64,000 nt of DNA from Pampus argenteus (taxonomy: Eukaryota > Chordata > Actinopteri > Scombriformes > Stromateidae): assembly GCA_036937835.1 (NCBI GenBank), contig CM072879.1, forward strand, positions 7,434,501-7,498,500, given 5' to 3'. Numbering within the stretch: position 1 is the first letter of the stretch; every line of letters starts with the position of its first letter. The position numbers were made by a program, and so were the translations under genes. Under the pieces are notes generated by a model, which did not search any database, had not been told where the DNA came from, and saw only the letters and a program-made list of their open reading frames with translations. This document shows, piece after piece, positions 63,042-64,000 of the stretch.

Positions 63042-63948
63042 TTATTGCTTTAAGAAATTTGGTACATTTTTTCCTCTGGTTGCTATTCTTTTCTTACAGC
63101 GAAGAAAGAAAAATCTACATAATGCATACATATGTACAGACAAACTAGGGACCCCCGCTAAAATAAAGATGATTACGTTGATCCATGAAGGGTACGGTAC
63201 TGATGTCAGAGATGGGAACTCCTCCTGCAGAGCATAAAATGGCATTATTAGTGTATTTAGCATGCAAAGAGAAATTCTGACAATTACATGCTGTATTATG
63301 TTGTAGTATGTTAACATTTTCAGTTTTTCATATTTTAAAATTAATCATCTTAAAAAGATAAGTGAATCTTATATCAGAGCTGATCCATCCAAATATAAAT
63401 AAACACAGATGATTTAATGGAGCGTATCTGCTTACAGAGTTTGGATCCCAGACTAAATAGGTGAGCTCCTCTTGAACTTGTGTCACCAGGTAGAAAACCA
63501 AGATAACCAGGATGATTAGAGGACTGATGAACCTCCATGTAGCCTGCCAGAAGATGGAGGGTTTACGTCCAGTCATGAACTCCACATCCTTGTTGAGCCT
63601 GCAACACAAGATGATATATACGTTCGTTTTCAAGAGCTTTAAAATGTGTCATCATGTGATCCCAGTTACACAAGACCTGCCATCTCTATACAGTTATGCA
63701 CAGTAAACTTGAATACAACAGTAAATCTAACGTGCTGTATATGGTAAATCTACATGTTTAAGCTAAAATAGTTTGAGTGAGCACCAACCTGTCTATGCCG
63801 TAGATGTAAACAACAGCTATCATCTCAAGCAATCCGACGGTCAGCAGTGGAACAGATCCAGCAAAGTTGTCAAAGAGAGTGAGCCAATAAATCCCAGAAT
63901 GCTGCGCAAACAGGAGTGAGATGATGAAGGCGATACCACATGTTATCC
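63042..63948 (-). CDS. SLC6A19-like transporter, tandem copy 2, last three exons (cut by right edge)
   Basis: Three exons are visible: 63948-63789 (exon 10, complete), 63598-63436 (exon 11) and 63224-63042 (exon 12 with TAA stop). Their lengths of 160 and 163 bases match exons 10 and 11 of the other two transporters; exon 12 is 183 bases versus 162 in copy 1. The peptide contains GITCGIAFIISLLFAQHSG, GRKPSIFWQATWRFISP and YPSWINVIIFILAGVPSLS, all B0AT1-like. Exon 10 is nearly identical to copy 1 while exon 12 has clearly diverged, with a different basic tail (RCKKRIATRGKNVPNFLKQ). Exons 1-9 should lie to the right of the window. Together with slc6a18 and copy 1 this makes a head-to-tail array of at least three SLC6 genes. 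Confidence 0.9.
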
Positions 63949-64000
63949 CTGAAACATACATGCACATAAACAACACAACCCGTGTTAGAACAGAAAACAC

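Noticed and set aside
1..64000. tRNA, rRNA and known microRNA genes
   Set aside because: I looked for tRNA A/B boxes with foldable arms and for familiar microRNA seeds in hairpins and found nothing I could support.
1..64000. Complete autonomous transposon or endogenous viral genes
   Set aside because: No transposase, reverse transcriptase (other than tert), gag or envelope-like frame was recognised; repeat copies seen are short and non-coding.

Overview
The window looks like nuclear DNA of a ray-finned fish, probably a percomorph-type teleost. It has compact multi-exon genes with GT-AG introns, dense (CA)n/(TG)n microsatellites, interspersed repeat copies of a kind common in spiny-rayed fish, and proteins closest in recalled sequence to teleost and human families. 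No species can be named from this sequence alone. All protein identities rest on recalled family sequence and on splice-consistent reading of the DNA; no database search was run.

Layout. Positions 1 to about 21.2 kb hold the 5' end of an NHS-family gene (nhsl3, the KIAA1522 homologue) on the minus strand. Two alternative first coding exons are visible (21085-20851 and 13492-13354), both ending in the same splice phase; the rest of the gene should lie beyond the left edge. From 21.2 to 33.0 kb no coding sequence is recognised. Syncoilin (sync, plus, five coding exons) occupies 33032-35533. rbbp4 (minus, 12 exons, 425 residues) occupies 40758-36968. tert (plus, 16 exons, about 1102 residues) occupies 42236-48921. 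Three SLC6 amino-acid transporter genes follow on the minus strand: slc6a18 (54219-49706), a slc6a19 copy (61477-55389), and the last three exons of a second slc6a19-like copy (63948-63042) cut by the right edge.

Organisation. The order and orientation nhsl3-sync-rbbp4 mirror human 1p35 (RBBP4-SYNC-KIAA1522), and tert-slc6a18-slc6a19 mirror human 5p15.33. The window therefore contains the junction of two ancestral neighbourhoods in the 1.48 kb between the divergent rbbp4 and tert start codons, which probably works as a shared promoter region. tert and slc6a18 converge tail to tail within 785 bp. The three transporter genes share identical lengths for their comparable internal exons, showing origin by tandem duplication; the two slc6a19-like copies also share near-identical patches that reach into introns.

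No exotic system (CRISPR, phage, selfish operon) is present. The most interesting points are the head-to-head tert/rbbp4 junction, a GC-AG intron of 117 bp without stops in tert, gene-conversion-like mosaicism in slc6a19, phase-matched alternative first exons of nhsl3, three perfect hairpins, a 22-bp palindrome built around a cAMP-response element, and a G16 tract beside an rbbp4 splice acceptor.
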